A DNA stretch of 64,000 nt from Sarcocystis neurona (taxonomy: Eukaryota > Apicomplexa > Conoidasida > Eucoccidiorida > Sarcocystidae): assembly GCA_000727475.1 (NCBI GenBank), contig KL647292.1:4163132-4227131 (forward strand), read 5' to 3'. The position numbers were made by a program, and so were the translations under genes. This document shows positions 34,942 through 47,400 of this stretch, one piece after another. The notes under the pieces are model-generated. The model saw only the letters and a list, made by a program, of their open reading frames with translations, was not told the DNA's origin and searched no databases. Each line of letters starts with the position of its first letter. The first letter of the stretch is position 1.

Positions 34942-37900
34942 GTGGCTGTGTGGGGTGTTTTCTGGCGCCGCCCCCCCCCCCCTGGCACGGCTGTGGAAGT
35001 CTTTCTTCAGGCTGCCAAGAAGAGAGACACCACCCCCTTTTTCTTTGCTGCAGCAGTGTACCATGCGGCGTCGGCTTTGTTGGGAGACGGTGGGAAGTGT
35101 ACGGAAGGCGCGAGGCGCGTGCGCGCGTTGTCCGGCAGCTCTCTCTTCTGCCCAGACGAAACGCTCTGCAGCAGCGCAAGGACAGCAGCGAGTGGCAGAT
35201 ATGTGCTTCTGCGTGCCGTATTTCCTTCTTTTCCGCTGCTGCTGCTGCTCCTGTGGATCATTTGTCGGCGCCTTCTCAACAGCGGGTAGAAGTGACTCCG
35301 CGGTGGCTGGGTGTCTGTGGACTAAGCAGCAGGGACGACGCGCTCGACGGGACACACACGCACGCACACACACACACACACAGAGAAGCTCTTTTTATCT
35401 CTCTCTTACACTCTTCCTCTCCTCCGGCCGCTCCTGGGGCTGCTGCTTCTGTCTGCGTCCTCCTTGTTTCGATGTGCGTCGTCCTCTGCTTGGGTCGTCC
35501 TCTTCCCTGTTTGGTTCGTCGGTGTTTCTGCGGCGGCGTCTCCTGGTGTCTCTGCCGCTGCAAGTGTGAAAGAAAGAATCCCTGCTGCTGTTTGGCGTGG
35601 CGGCGGAAGAGGGGCGCGGACACGGCTCCACACTGCAGCGTCCCGCCTGGGGAGGAAGAGAAAGAACCAGCAGCAGCTGGCGTTGCTGCTGGTGGGGGGG
35701 TTAACTGGCACCTGAGGGAGTCTGCGTGCCGCAGCAACAAAAGCAAGAGAAGGACGTCAAGATTTCAACCCACGCGACGCGACACGGCTGCATCTCTCGT
35801 GCAGAATGTACACGTTGGGAAAAAGCGGGATCTTCTGTATACAGAATCGTGCTTTGCTGCAAGTGCGCGCTGGGAAGAAAGAAGCCGGACCTCCTTTCAC
35901 ATCGCCGGGGCGCGTGGCTCCGCGGCTGTGCTGTGAAGACTGCGGTAGACAGAAGAAGTCAAAGATGCTGCTGCTGCTGTCCAGGGCGGTCCCCTGGTGT
36001 ATTGCATACACGCCAGTAGTAGGTATCCGCGGGCAGCAGCAAGAAAACAACAAACGCGTGTAGACATCGTCAGGACGATGAAAGGGAAGGCCGGGTTCTT
36101 TGCTGCTCGCAGTCTTGCAGAGACTACGCTGGCAGTGTACGCGGCTGCGCTGGACCAACTAGGCAGCAGCCTGGGCAGCAGCGGGAAGGAGGAGGAGGGT
36201 GCGCAGCAGCAGAAGAGCAGCCAGCTGCGAGACAGCGCTGCCAAGAGCCACGGGTGTCGTCGCACTGCGAGCCTTTGCTGTCTACTACGAGCACCATCAC
36301 CCCTCCGCCCTGTTACGGCTGCTGCTGCTGGAATGGAAGCAAGCAGCGGTGCTGCTACTACACACAGAGGAGGCGACAGAACCTGCTGCAACGCAGTCGG
36401 TAAGCTCGTGCACGCGTCGCGTACGGAGGCACGGACGTGAATCCCATCCCTACGGCGAGTCCCGCAGCTGCGGCTTCCTTCAACCGCTACTGCTGCGGCA
36501 ATTTGCAACCGACGGCTGCGGCGTGGAGGTTGCGTGTCACCACCGTAGCGGAAGGTGCTGCCGCTCTTTCCGCTGCTGCACTGGCCTGTATGAAGCTGCA
36601 AGAAGAAGATCGCTAGCGGTCCGCTGCTGCTTCTTTCTTTGCGAGCTGCCAGATCCACCCAGAACTCCGCCTCCTGTGTTGCTGCACACAGGGCTCCGCT
36701 GCTGGTGCTTGTGCTCCCGCGCTGCTGCTGCTGCGGCCGCTCCTCCCGCTGCTGCTGCGGCTGCTCCTACCGCTGCTGCTGCCGCTCCTGCTGCTGCTGC
36801 TCCTTCTCCTCGCTCTGAAGGCGATGACGCGCGCGGCTTCAGAGTGTCAGAGCGGCTGCTGCTCTGTAGATGGCTGTGGAATGCGGCAGACAGCTCAGCT
36901 CTAACCCCACTCCCTTCGGTGCTCCTCTTGTTGCTGCTGCTGGGCGCCAGAAGGAAGAGGAGCGTGACCCATGTGTGCCCTCCCCCTCCCCTCTCCCTTC
37001 TGAGCGGGTGCTGCTGCCGGTAGTGGTGGTCGCTCTGAGTTGCTGTGGCGGCTGACGCAGCAGCGCCTGACGATCGGCCGCCCTTCAACTGCCGCTCCTG
37101 CAGCAGCACCGAGATGGCTGTGCTCGGGCAGCCGTCTTCTCTGTTTCCACGTGTTCTGGTGAGGACGACACTGCGCCGTGGGTGTGCGACTTCGTGTCGC
37201 ATGCAGAAACTCAGCCGCCACGGATAGATCCCAGCTTTGACACCGATTTCTGTTGGGCGTTGTTAGTTCCTGCCGCCGAATGCGAGGATCTCCCGTGCGC
37301 GCTGTGGCCGCACTGCTGCTGCTGCTGTGCTTCTCTTCCCTACTCGACCGACTCTTGCGGCCGGGCAGGAGCGCGGTCGTGTTGTGCCTCCTGCTGCCGC
37401 TCGTGCAGCTTCCGCGTCATCAAAGAAAAGAAAAACACTGGTATCTCTGTTTCTTCGTCTTTGCCCCCTTCCCTTCCTCGGCACTTCCACTTTTTTTCTT
37501 CCTTGTCGCGCTCTGTAGCCCCGCCAGGTGCAGCGCATCCTGCCGCAGCACCGCGCTCTAGAAGACCACCCGTTTCCGCAAAATTCCCCTCTTCTTCTGC
37601 CTCAAATCTCGGTACACGTGCCCTTCCCTTCTCGCCTGCTGCCTTGTCTTGCTCAAAAACAGTCCCTCGTTCTCTTCTGCGCGCCGGCGTTGCTGCTGCT
37701 GCTGCTTCTTGCACTGCACGGGCTGCCGCCCCTCACCACTGTTGCTGCGGCTGCGAATTTGCCCCCAGACTCCTTCATTATCACTCGACCGCTTGCCTCT
37801 CGACACCCGCGGTTACCCGGAAAATTCTCTTCTCCCTCCCCTCCCCCCTCCCCATCCCAGCACGCGTTTCTGCTTTCTTCGGCCCCGTACCAGGCACTCC

Positions 37901-38091
37901 GGCAACAAAGGCGACAACCTGCTGCCACGTTCCACTGGAGCCGACTCCCGGCTGCTCCCTTGCACTCTCAAGAATCCGCCACCCGCCGCGAGCGGTCGGC
38001 CGGTAATCTACCGCAGCGGGATGATGCGCCTGCCGCCGCAGCTGCCGCATTTCTCAACAGAAGCCATCTGGGAAGACTTTTAAGAGACTAA
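34942..38091 (+). CDS. Possible plus-strand multi-exon gene, not assembled
   Basis: Several plus-strand segments look like exons, but I could not connect them all. After an acceptor at 35010, a frame reads AAKKRDTTPFFFAAAVYHAA and later GSSLFCPDETLC. At about 36260-36399 a helical segment (VVALRAFAVYYEHHHPSALL, then LLLLEWKQAAVLLLHTEE) ends in a strong donor, CAGTCG then GTAAGC. At about 37045-37158 a segment with CRSC (DDRPPFNCRSCSSTEMAVLG) ends in CTG then GTGAGG. It can join in phase to a frame from 37215 (PPRIDPSFDTDFCWALLVPA) that stays open to 38006. The helical segment resembles alpha-solenoid trafficking proteins only in general style. Minus-strand frames with poly-Ala (36537-37202) compete for part of the region. 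The GC-rich repeats leave many frames open, so coding strand and extent are uncertain. Confidence 0.3.
34971..34982. repeat. Homopolymer run of C
   Basis: Twelve consecutive C residues, a site where length errors in assembly or replication are likely. It sits in the pyrimidine tract ahead of a putative acceptor at 35010. Confidence 0.9.
35352..35382. repeat. CA microsatellite
   Basis: CA units, interrupted by two CG steps, within a putative intron. Confidence 0.85.
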
Positions 38092-39736
38092 CGCCAAGTG
38101 CGCCCGCCCACCTCTTGGCGCAGCAACGACGGTGCTGCTGCCGGCGTGGCTCCTTCGTCTGCCTCCCCTCCCTTTGGCTGGCGGCCGTCTGCCGCCTTGG
38201 GACGACGGGCTTGCTGCCTCTTCGACAACGCCCGTCGCCCGCAGGGAAAGCGGCGGGGTGCTGCCTTGCCCGGCTCTCTGCCCTCCACTCTGGCGCTGTG
38301 TCGCGCTGCTGCCGACGCTGTCGGTCACGCCCCCCCCCCCCCCCCCACCACGGCGGAACTGCTGTACGACGCTCCTGCCGCCTGCTGATTCCTGTGGCGG
38401 ACGCCACGCAGGTATTGCCTCCCCGCCTTCTCTGTTGTTGCGACTTTTGCTGCGACAGTGCGAAGGAAGGCGCCTGACCCAGGGTCTTGCCGCGGGGCTG
38501 CAGCAGACACTTCCTCCGCGGCAACGTGCGTGCGCACACCGTGGGACGGCGCCGTATCCCGACGCCCTCCATGACCCTCCACCTACACAGACACACAGAG
38601 AGACACACGTACGCAGGCGCACCGCAGTGTGAGGACTTCTTGGCGGGTCGTGCAAGAGCGACGACAGACAGGGAACAAGACGCAGTGCAGAGACCCTGCT
38701 GCTGAGACACCCCTGCTGCCGAGACACCCCTGCTGCTGAGACATCCGTGCAGGTTACTCGGCCGCTGACAAATTCTGCAGAGTAGGTTGAGTTCGTGACA
38801 AGCTCTGAGCAGCCCCCCTGGCGCCGCTGCGCCCCTCTAGCCGCAGCATCGGCGGGAGACACCTACGTGGGGATGCCTGCAAGAGCAGAGAGAAACTCCT
38901 GCATCCTGGACCACACCGGCTAGCCAGAGAAAGCGACGACTTGCAGCAAAGGACGTCCCGGACGGTCCACGTGCTTTTCTGACCCTGATGATGAGACGTA
39001 CTGGAAAGGAAGGCAGTTGATTTCCAGTGGGGAGCCTTGCTCAGACCCTGCGCGTTTCCCGTCTCGCTGCCTCTCTCTCTGTAATTCAGCGCTATACGTG
39101 TGTGTACACACACGCAGAGACGTGCGCGTACGTGGTATACAAGAAAGACATGTAAACTTCTGCACCGGTGAACCGAGCGAAACTTCCCTTCCTTTCCTCT
39201 CGCTGTGTCTCCTCTTCTTCTCCCTCTGCAACTCACCGAGCGAGACTTACTTTTCTCTTCTCTGGCCATCCTCCTTTCTCTGTCTCACGGTGTTGTGTCT
39301 TGACCAGCGACGATTTCCCCTTCTTTTCTCTGTCTCGTCTCCAGGCAGCGTTGAGCACCACACACATCTGCGTGTGTTTGTCCGTCTCTGTCTCTGTGTG
39401 TCGCCCTGTAACATGTGTGAAAGTGCCTTCTTGCGTTTGTATGTGTGTGTGTATATGTGTCTGCTTCCCTCGCTTTCTCTGGGTGGGCGGCGTGTACGCA
39501 CGTTTTCAGTTGTACGTGAGGAAGGACGTCCGGGGCAGAGGGTCACATGAGCGGACGAAGCTGCTCTCCCGTCGTTTCCCGTCCGCATGTATTTGGGTCT
39601 GCGTCTCAACGTTGATGAACGTGCAGCCACCCGAAGAGAAGAAAACAGCAAGTCCTTCTGCTTCTCTTGGTTCGTACACAGAAATGCGCAGAATATTTGA
39701 CTTTATTGCCTGCCGAGGGGATTTCGGCTTCGTTCG
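38092..39736. other. GC-rich and then pyrimidine-rich stretch without a supported gene
   Basis: From 38.1 to about 38.9 kb nearly all frames are open because of GC-rich repeats, so open frames carry no information. From about 39.0 to 39.7 kb the plus strand is C/T rich with TCTCTCT and TGTGTG runs, typical of introns or untranslated sequence. A CCTGCTGCTGAGACA-type unit is repeated three times around 38695-38745. Confidence 0.35.
38330..38346. repeat. Homopolymer run of 17 C
   Basis: Seventeen consecutive C residues, the longest homopolymer in the window. In plus-strand frames it would encode poly-Pro, and in minus-strand frames poly-Gly. Its length may not be exact in the assembly. Confidence 0.9.
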
Positions 39737-40207
39737 CTAGGGACTGTCTTGAGAAGCCTCCTGCTGCGTCCTCGTCTCCCAGCTGCGGCCTGACACGGGT
39801 CCTGCCAGACTTTTTCGTCTACTACTGAAGCGTCTGCTGCTGCTGTCCTCCACTGCTTCTCTCTTCTGCTGCTGCTGCTGCCGTCCTCCACTGCTGCAGC
39901 CCTCGGCTGCTGCTGTCTTCCGCTGCTGCAGTCCTCTGCTGCTGCAGTCCTCTGCTGCTGCAGTCCTCTGCTGCTGCAGTCCTCTGCTGCTGCAGTCCTC
40001 TCCGGTTACTGTCTTCTGCTGGTACACTCCTCTGCTGCCTCCGTTTTCTCTGTCGTCTGCTGCTGCACGCCTGTGTGCGGCTGCCGTCCTCTGTTGTTGC
40101 CGCCTCTGCTGCTGCAGTCGCAGTTTCTCGTGTCGGTGCCCCATCTGCTGGGGTAGCCGTTTTTTTAGCAGCTTTCGTAGCGCTTGCGCGGCACTTGTGT
40201 GGCTCAT
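39737..40207 (-). CDS. Small basic Gln/Ser/Arg-rich protein built on a 16-bp minisatellite
   Basis: ATG at 40207 opens a 156-codon frame. The first 35 residues (MSHTSAAQALRKLLKKRLPQ) are basic and helical. The middle is Gln/Arg/Ala rich and includes a repeat with a 16-residue period, where SSRGLQQQRTAAAEDC recurs. It ends in a Ser/Arg-rich tail before the stop at 39737. The repeat comes from the 16-bp array at 39915-39994. The frame is open partly because that unit has no stop in any minus-strand frame. The protein could therefore be real or a by-product of the repeat. No family is recognised, and an additional 3' exon is possible. Confidence 0.35.
   Translation of the reverse strand: MSHTSAAQALRKLLKKRLPQQMGHRHEKLRLQQQRRQQQRTAAAHRRAAADDRENGGSRGVYQQKTVTGEDCSSRGLQQQRTAAAEDCSSRGLQQRKTAAAEGCSSGGRQQQQQKREAVEDSSSRRFSSRRKSLAGPVSGRSWETRTQQEASQDSP
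39915..39994. repeat. 16-bp minisatellite, five copies
   Basis: Units of GTCCTCTGCTGCTGCA start at 39915 (variant GTCTTCCGCTGCTGCA), 39931, 39947, 39963 and 39979; the last four are identical. Further degenerate copies extend on both sides. Because 16 is not a multiple of three, successive copies are read in different frames. Confidence 0.95.
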
Positions 40208-41469
40208 TTTTCAGTGGTTGCAGTCTTCTTCAGCTGCGGTAGCCGCGGTATTCGCTATTGCTCTGCCCGCTGTTGCCTACGTGGTCTTCGCTGCTGCTCT
40301 GTGAGTAGCTGGAGATCACTTTTCTGTGCTGCTTGCGTCTGAGAAGGTGGGGCCTCAAGTTCTCTTTCTTGTCTTTCTCGCATGCAGTACGCTGCACTGC
40401 GCTGCTTGCGAAGGGCGAAGCACTGCCGAAGACGAGACTGGCCGTTGTCGAGCAGCCCCTGCTGCGGCTACATCATCTTCCGATGTTGCGTCTCGCTCTT
40501 CCGCCGTCGCCCACTGCCATTCTGTGAACTGGGATCTCTCTTTGCCAACGAAGAAGCGTTCCTCTCTATTCGCCTCTTCTCAAGGTCAGGCAGCAATTAG
40601 CTGCGTCGTGACGCTGTTGTGGCGCCATAGTGCGAACATTGTTGCTGCTCCCCACCTCTGACGTTGATGTGCGCGATAGCTGTCTCTGTCTCTTTCTGCC
40701 GGTCTACGTCCACGCCTTGGATGTTTTTTTCTGCTGCTGCTGCTGTTTGTGCTTTGCGGGTGCTGCCGCTGGTACCGCCGAAGCTGCCGCAGCTGCTACC
40801 CGTCTTGGTGCTGCTGCTGTTGCTGCTGGGGTGTCGCTGCTGTAGAAGTTGCTGTTGTGTCGCCAGTTCTTCCCCTATGTCTGCAGCAGCGGGACTGCCC
40901 AGCTCTCGCTGCTGCTGCTTTTTGTGGGAGGGCCGTTAGGAGTAGTTTAAGGTGCGGCTGCTGTAGCGTGAAACAGCAACGAGGCAATGCAGCCGCGCAG
41001 TTCTTCACAGCGCATGCGGCCGCCTGAGTTTTTGTGGGGATCGCTGCAGTCGGGCTGAGAAGCAGCGCGACAGGGCAGCTGCCGTTCGTCGTCAGCGCAT
41101 CCCAGCAGCGGCGGGAGAGCGGCAGCAGGAGGAGCAGCAGCAGCTCGTGGTGGCGCCGCACGAGCAGCAGCAGCAGCAGCTTAGAGAAGGAGGAGGAAGG
41201 GGAGGGGAGCCGCCGGAGGGTCGGAAGCCGCAGAGTCAGCAACAGCAGGCAGCAGGCTGTCCCATTCAGACGACGCTAGCAGCGCCGGGATAGCAAGAAG
41301 CAGCAGGAGAGGAAGACGGTGCGGCGGCGCACGAGAACCAGAGAGGATCGCGGAGGCCGCAGATTTTCGTGCAGCGTCCTCGAAGGCTGCTGCTACATGT
41401 TGGCTTTCTCCGGGCCGCCACAAAACGAAGACGCGTCGCGCAGCAGGACAGCAGCAAATCGCTATCAAG

Positions 41470-44400
41470 ATGTGGGACCCGTTGTTGCATGCTGTTCAGA
41501 TGGTGGAGACGGTGCCGGTGGTTCTTACTCTCTCGGGCGCCGCGTTTGTTGGCCTGGACGTGCTGGCTCTTTATCAGCTGCTGAAGTTGTACGCGGCGCC
41601 GTGCGCGACTGCAACCGCAGCCCGTGGCGGCGGCTCTGCCGCGCTGCTTGCATGCGGCGGCCGCGAGATGTACTTGGACAGGCAGCAGCAGCAAATGCAG
41701 CAACAGGAGCTGCAGCAGCAGTCGGTGGTGACGAGGGCCTGGCGCAAACTCAAAAGATTCTTCACCGGCGCGGCCTCGGCAGACGCAGCACCACGGGGCC
41801 GCCCCTACGCAGGCCACCGGGCGGCTCCGGGGCTTGTTGCTACAGCACATCCTGTCACGACGACAACGGGCGGCCAGACGCGCTTTGCTTTCATGGTGCT
41901 GCTCTTCCTGGCGATTTTTGGTGAGCGACGCGGAGTGCTTCCGCTTCCGCACGTGCAGCGGCTTGCCGTTTCTTCTCCTCCTCCCGTGCCCGCGCGTGTC
42001 TGTGGCTGGTAGTTTCTTCTTACGGTGGACATGGCAGCGTCGTGCTGCTGCTGTTGTTGCTGGCAACCCTCTGTCGAAAGGTGGACACTTCTCTGCTGCT
42101 TGTATTCGTGCCATCATGTCGGTACTTGTGTATTAAAACAGCCTGGAGTTTGGTCCGGGGGGGCCCCTTCAGCGTGCATGCAAATTCCTCCTGCTTCTCC
42201 CTAAGACGACGGCGTAGATCTGCACCCACGTGGGGACGGGTTCATGTTTATAGAGAAATAGGGTTAGTCGACCAGGTATATATGTGTCGATGTAGGGAGC
42301 AGCCGAAGAAGACGGGGAGAAAGGAGCTCGTAGCATTTTCTCTTAACAGCAGAAAAACGCGTCTCGGGGTCTGCCAGTGCCAGCGGAGGGGAGTGCAAGC
42401 ATGCGATTCAGCAGACACTTTGCAGACGCACGCCCGTCGCTACATGCGCAAACGAACCCTGTGCCCCGCAGGCAGGTGTGTGCGTGTGCCGGTCTGGGGG
42501 AGCCTATGCGATGAACGTGACCACTGCATGCGGAGGTGACGGCTCAGCTGGTGGAGAGAAGGTGCATGCGTTACAGCCGTGCGCCTGTCTGCGTTGTTCC
42601 GGAAGTGGACGTACGTGTGGGCGTGGGTGTGGATTTACGCGTGGGCGGGGATGTACGCATGTGTGCCTCAACGCATGCCTCGTTGCTGCTCACATACAAC
42701 ACGTGCCCCGTGTGTGCCTCTGTGTGCCCACGTGCGTAAGTGGGTAGACGTGCATGGCTGCGTCGGGGGTCCATCGCGTCGTGGCAGCGGGGTCCACTCG
42801 GGCGGACAGAGAAGCGACGTGTGGTGTTGGCAGAGGCGCATAGCGACGGCGCGTGTGCCTCTGCTGCAGCCGGAAGTGAGTGCTTTGCACGCGCGCTCAG
42901 GCAGCAGCAGGCGAAGCGCTCTACCGCGTCTGCTGCTGCTGCAGCGTCGCAGCTGCGCGTTACACACTTTTCTGCAGTGCCGCCCGCGGCCGACCAGCGG
43001 AGGACGACTCAGCATCGCGTACGCGTAGATAAACTTCTCTCTTCTTTGTCGCGTCTGCAGGAGTGAGCGCGGTGTGGGGTGCGCGCCAGACGAACCGGCT
43101 GCCGTCTGTGGAAGCCTGCCCGCATATATGGGGACTTCCTGTCGGTGTTGACCTTCTGCGGGTCAGTCGACCTGGACAGACTACTGCTCGCGGTCCTCCA
43201 CGAGGCAGCTGCCGCATCATTCGTTTCCCTCCGACTCTCTTACTGTCCGCCTCTCGCTCGCTTTGCGTGGATGTCTCTCCTCCGACGTATACGTAAAAGT
43301 CGACGTCTGCGCCGCCCCGTGTATGTGTATGTGTATATGTTTGCCTGTAGCCGTAGCTGTGTATGTACCTATTTTCCGTCTTCCCTCTGCACCTTCGTGT
43401 ATGTATATACATGCATGTATACGTGTTTCTCTTTCTCCCTGTATGTGTGTGTGTGGATGTAATTTCTCTCTTTGTCTTCCTGTATATGCGTGCAAGTGCC
43501 CTGCGACAGCTGACAGGTACGTAAGGCAGCAGTTGCTATCAACGGACGATGCGGGAAGGGTGCGTGTATCTGCTAGAGATAGGAATTTGCTGCTGTGTTG
43601 TCTTCGAAGCCGCTGTATGTGCTGCTGTTGCTGTTGTAGCCGCGGCGACATCCGCAGCCTGCTGCTGATGTTCTTGCTTCGTGGCCTGCTGCTGCTGCGG
43701 TTTTGCTGTTGTTGCAGCGCGGGCAGCCTCTCTCTTCTGCATGGCGTGGATTGTAGCGTCGCGGCCTGCTCTTCCGGTGGTTGGCAAAGGCGCAGGCGAT
43801 AGTTCCCCGGCGACTTCTGTTGCGCCAGCCGGCCTCGCTGCCAGAGATGCTGCAGCAGTTGACGGCAGCAACAGCAGAGCAGCAGGACTCGCAGAAGGCC
43901 CAGACACGGCTGCTGTCGCCGGTGCCACTCCTGTTTCCACCTCTCCAGCAGCTGCCAGTGCTGTTGGCGGTCAGCCTGCTGCAGCCGCCTCTTTTCGTGC
44001 ATCTGGCGGCGCTGCTGCCGTTGCTGCTGGCCAGCACCCGAGCGCGTCGGGAGCAGCAGCTCCAAGAGGAGGAGGCCGCTTTTCTGCTGCTGCGACTGCT
44101 CCTTCCTCCTCTTCTCTGTCCTCCGGACGCGCTGCGACGCCTCCCTACTTCAATTTCAACCTGGACGCGGAGTGGTGCCTTCTGTTTCTCGACTCTGCGC
44201 CGGCACTCATTTTCTTTGCCTCCCTTTCTTTGATCATCCTATTCTGGGCGAAAATATACTACGCGGCACTGCTTGTGTCGTATCCGAAGCTTGAGTAAGC
44301 GTTTGTCTTGAGGACGGACGTAAGAACGGCTGAGCTGCTGCAGCGCTCCTTTTTTCTACTGAGTTTCAACAAGTGCTGGTGCAGTGAAGACGCAGTTCTC

Positions 44401-47400
44401 CCCATCTTCGCCTGGCTGCTGCAGAGTACCCGACTCCTTCTGCAGAGGAAAACGCTATGATTTTGGCGGCTGCGGGTGCACCGTCGCCCCCACGTAACGC
44501 TGTCTCCCGCCGACAAGGAGACTCGAGAACTGCTGTTGTGCCACACTCACTTGCGTGTTGCAGAAGATTGCATTTGGTGTTGCTGCAGACGCTGAAGTGG
44601 GCGTGGTGCGGCGCGAAGGGGGTCTTGCCTTCGACGTGGGTCTGAGGGGACCGAATGTCAGGAGGAAGTTGCTGCTGTGACGGTGAAGTGAGGAGGAGTG
44701 TCTGCCTGCTGTTTGGCTGTCCTGATGTGAATGTTGCAGACGCGGCCACTGGCTGTTTTCAGGAGGACTGCTAGCGTTGTACGTGCTTTTTTCTCTGTTT
44801 GCTGTCATACTTCAAGCGAAGCGCTCGGCTACTCGGGCGCTGCAGCTGTTCATTGCCTTGCTCTTCGCTCTCGCTGGCGGCGCCTTCCTCGTGTATGGCC
44901 TGAAGGTGCGTCTCAGCCCTAAAGCAGAAATCAGTTTGCTGCTGTTGCTACTCATGCGCCGAGTGCTGTTGCCGTGGATGCTTCTCCCACTGTCGCTACT
45001 ACCACCGCTGTTGCTGCTGCTGCTGCTACAGCGACCGCCTCGATTGCTGCTGTAGTGCCACGACTGGTGCTGTAGCAACAACGTGAGACGCAGAAATCGT
45101 AGCGCGACGCCGCGCTGCGGCAGCGGCAGAAGCGAACAGATACTCACAAACAGAAGCAGGGGGCTGCCGCCATCACGGCGACGTCTTTGTAGCTGTCGAT
45201 ACTGCTGCTACTGATGTGCACGGTGTGGTCCCGGACACTGCTAGGGCTGCTGCTGCTGCTACCGCGGCTCCTGGCTTCCTTAGGAGATGTGCAGGTGGTG
45301 TCGCCATGCGCGGTTCTGGTGGCCTCCGGCGCCTGCCGCTGCGATGCCTGCTGCGCGGCCGTCGCTGTCGGTGAACCTCCTGCGGCGGTTGCTGTGGCCA
45401 AGAAAAGGAAGGGAGGGTGAGACAGGGAGATGCAACTTTCTTCGACTTTTGTGTGTCACTTCTAGAGGGGTCTGTTTTTTCTCTTCCACTCCGTTTTCGT
45501 TTCCCTCTCCCACGCCGGAGTGGAAATTACTACTACTTTCTTTTTGAATGGAGCTTACCGAAAATCCGCGTAACGTTTGTACATACGCAGGGGAGGCTGT
45601 GTGCGCTGCGATGCGCCAGCTACGTGCGGCGCCGTAGAGAACGTAAACGTACAAGGAGCCGTCTGTCCTGCGATGACCGGCCTCCTGTACTCGTATACTG
45701 TCCTGCATACATCATCTGGACGGAAGGTCCACGCAAATGTGTGAGAACGGCGCGCGTGCGCCGCACACAACTCCTCAGCATCCGCCAGAGGGTGCGACTT
45801 CTTCGCCAGGCGGTGTCAGCAGACACCTGCGTAGAAACAAGCTTGGCTACGTGAGTCTGTGGCTGTTGCAGGTGGCGAGGAAGCTCTCGGAGAGGACGAA
45901 GCTTTCTTCGCGGAAAAGCAGCATCGTCAAACGGGTGAGCGCACGGTGCAGCAGTCCACACAGGAGCCCTCCCGGCTGTAGTACGGAAGTGGAAGAGAGA
46001 TCTGCTTCTGTTGCAGACATATACGTGAGATTACATGTAATGTATACGTACACATAGATGTATGTATACGCATATATACGTCTATGCGCCTGTGTATGCG
46101 CGTGCACACATATATATCTTTGTAGGCACATGTACGTACAGCCGTGTGGATAAATAGGTGTGCAGTTCTGCAGGACCGCTAGAAAAAAAGTTGGGTGAAG
46201 ATGTTGATTGCTTGCGGTTGTCGTTCGTCTGGTAGCCAGAGTCTGGCTTCATCGCCACAGGGGTGCTGGTAGGTGTGGTCGGCCCTGCTGCAGTGGAAAA
46301 GTGCCGATTCCGCCGCAAGTTCAGAGCGTTTCTGCTCATTATACGTGGTGCTGCTGAGCCGGCGCGGCGGTATACACAGAAACAACTCCTTCCGTTTTTT
46401 TCTGTCGCTGACCGACCGACGTGTAGTTTCCTCGACCTTCTCTTGCCACAAGGGCTGCATTTGTCGGACGCCTGTCTTCTTCGTCGACGGCTTTTCCACA
46501 CGTCGGTCTTTGTCCGTTGCTACAGAGCGACAGAGAGAGAAAGACACTCTTGAGTAGCCACGCACACATACGTCGAGATGCAGAGGGGACGCGCATTAAC
46601 TAGGCTTCTGTGTACGAACGTGCACTTGAAAGCAAGATCATCGATCAAAACGTGCCGCACATACATATGTGTATATATGTATGTATATATGTATGTATAC
46701 GTGTGTGCCCCGCACCACGAAGACGCAGACGAGCGTGAGCTGGCGTACATATACATGTGTACATTTATGCATGTATGTCCACGTGTGTGAACGCCTGAGG
46801 GGAGACGGGCACTCCTGCATGGGTGCAGAGTCAGGAGAAAAAGGTAATTCACCACGGGCTGCTTTTTTGAGACGAATTCGCCGACACGTCTCTCGTTGAG
46901 GATCAACTTCCGACGGCTGCGTTTTCCGCGGGATCATCCCCGCGAATATTGTGTTGGGTAGCTGGGCTTTGGCCACACATGCAAATAGGTCGATTTCCAC
47001 ATGCTGTACAGTAGAAGGATATACATTTCTGTGTGTGTGTGTGTGTGTATGTATGTGTGTGTAGCTCTTTCTCTGTGGCAGTGGCGCTGGGGTGCGTGTT
47101 TGGGCAGGTAATCGTCATCTACGTGCCTGCGTCTAGTCCCCACTTGTGCAGGTTACCGTGCTGTGTTCTCTCTCCGTGGACGACGTCTGCGTAGATGTGT
47201 ATGTACATGCACATATACGAATGAAGATGTGTCCCGTTAACATCTCTCGGATGGACGATATCTCAGCACGTGTGTTAGTGGGCGGGAAGACGCGAGGTTA
47301 CGCAAGGGAGTTTTCTCCCCGTCCCTGCGCCCGGCGGTGCGTTTGCTGCGCGGTAATCAAGGTTTGCACACAGGATCTGCGGTGGACGGCTGTCCACCCG

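Noticed and set aside
34950..35936. Plus-strand frame of 328 codons
   Set aside because: It contains Cys/His repeats translated from microsatellites (CACACA, CTGCTG) and has no ATG-based start; the better protein-like text in this region is in another plus frame.
38080..38862. Minus-strand frame of 260 codons, Gly/Arg-rich
   Set aside because: GC-rich DNA leaves most frames on both strands open here, and the frame crosses a 17-base C run; nothing distinguishes it from chance.
41266..42117. Minus-strand frame of 283 codons across the first exon of the TOM1-like gene
   Set aside because: It is the antisense shadow of a supported plus-strand exon; its Arg/His-rich text follows from the complementary codons.
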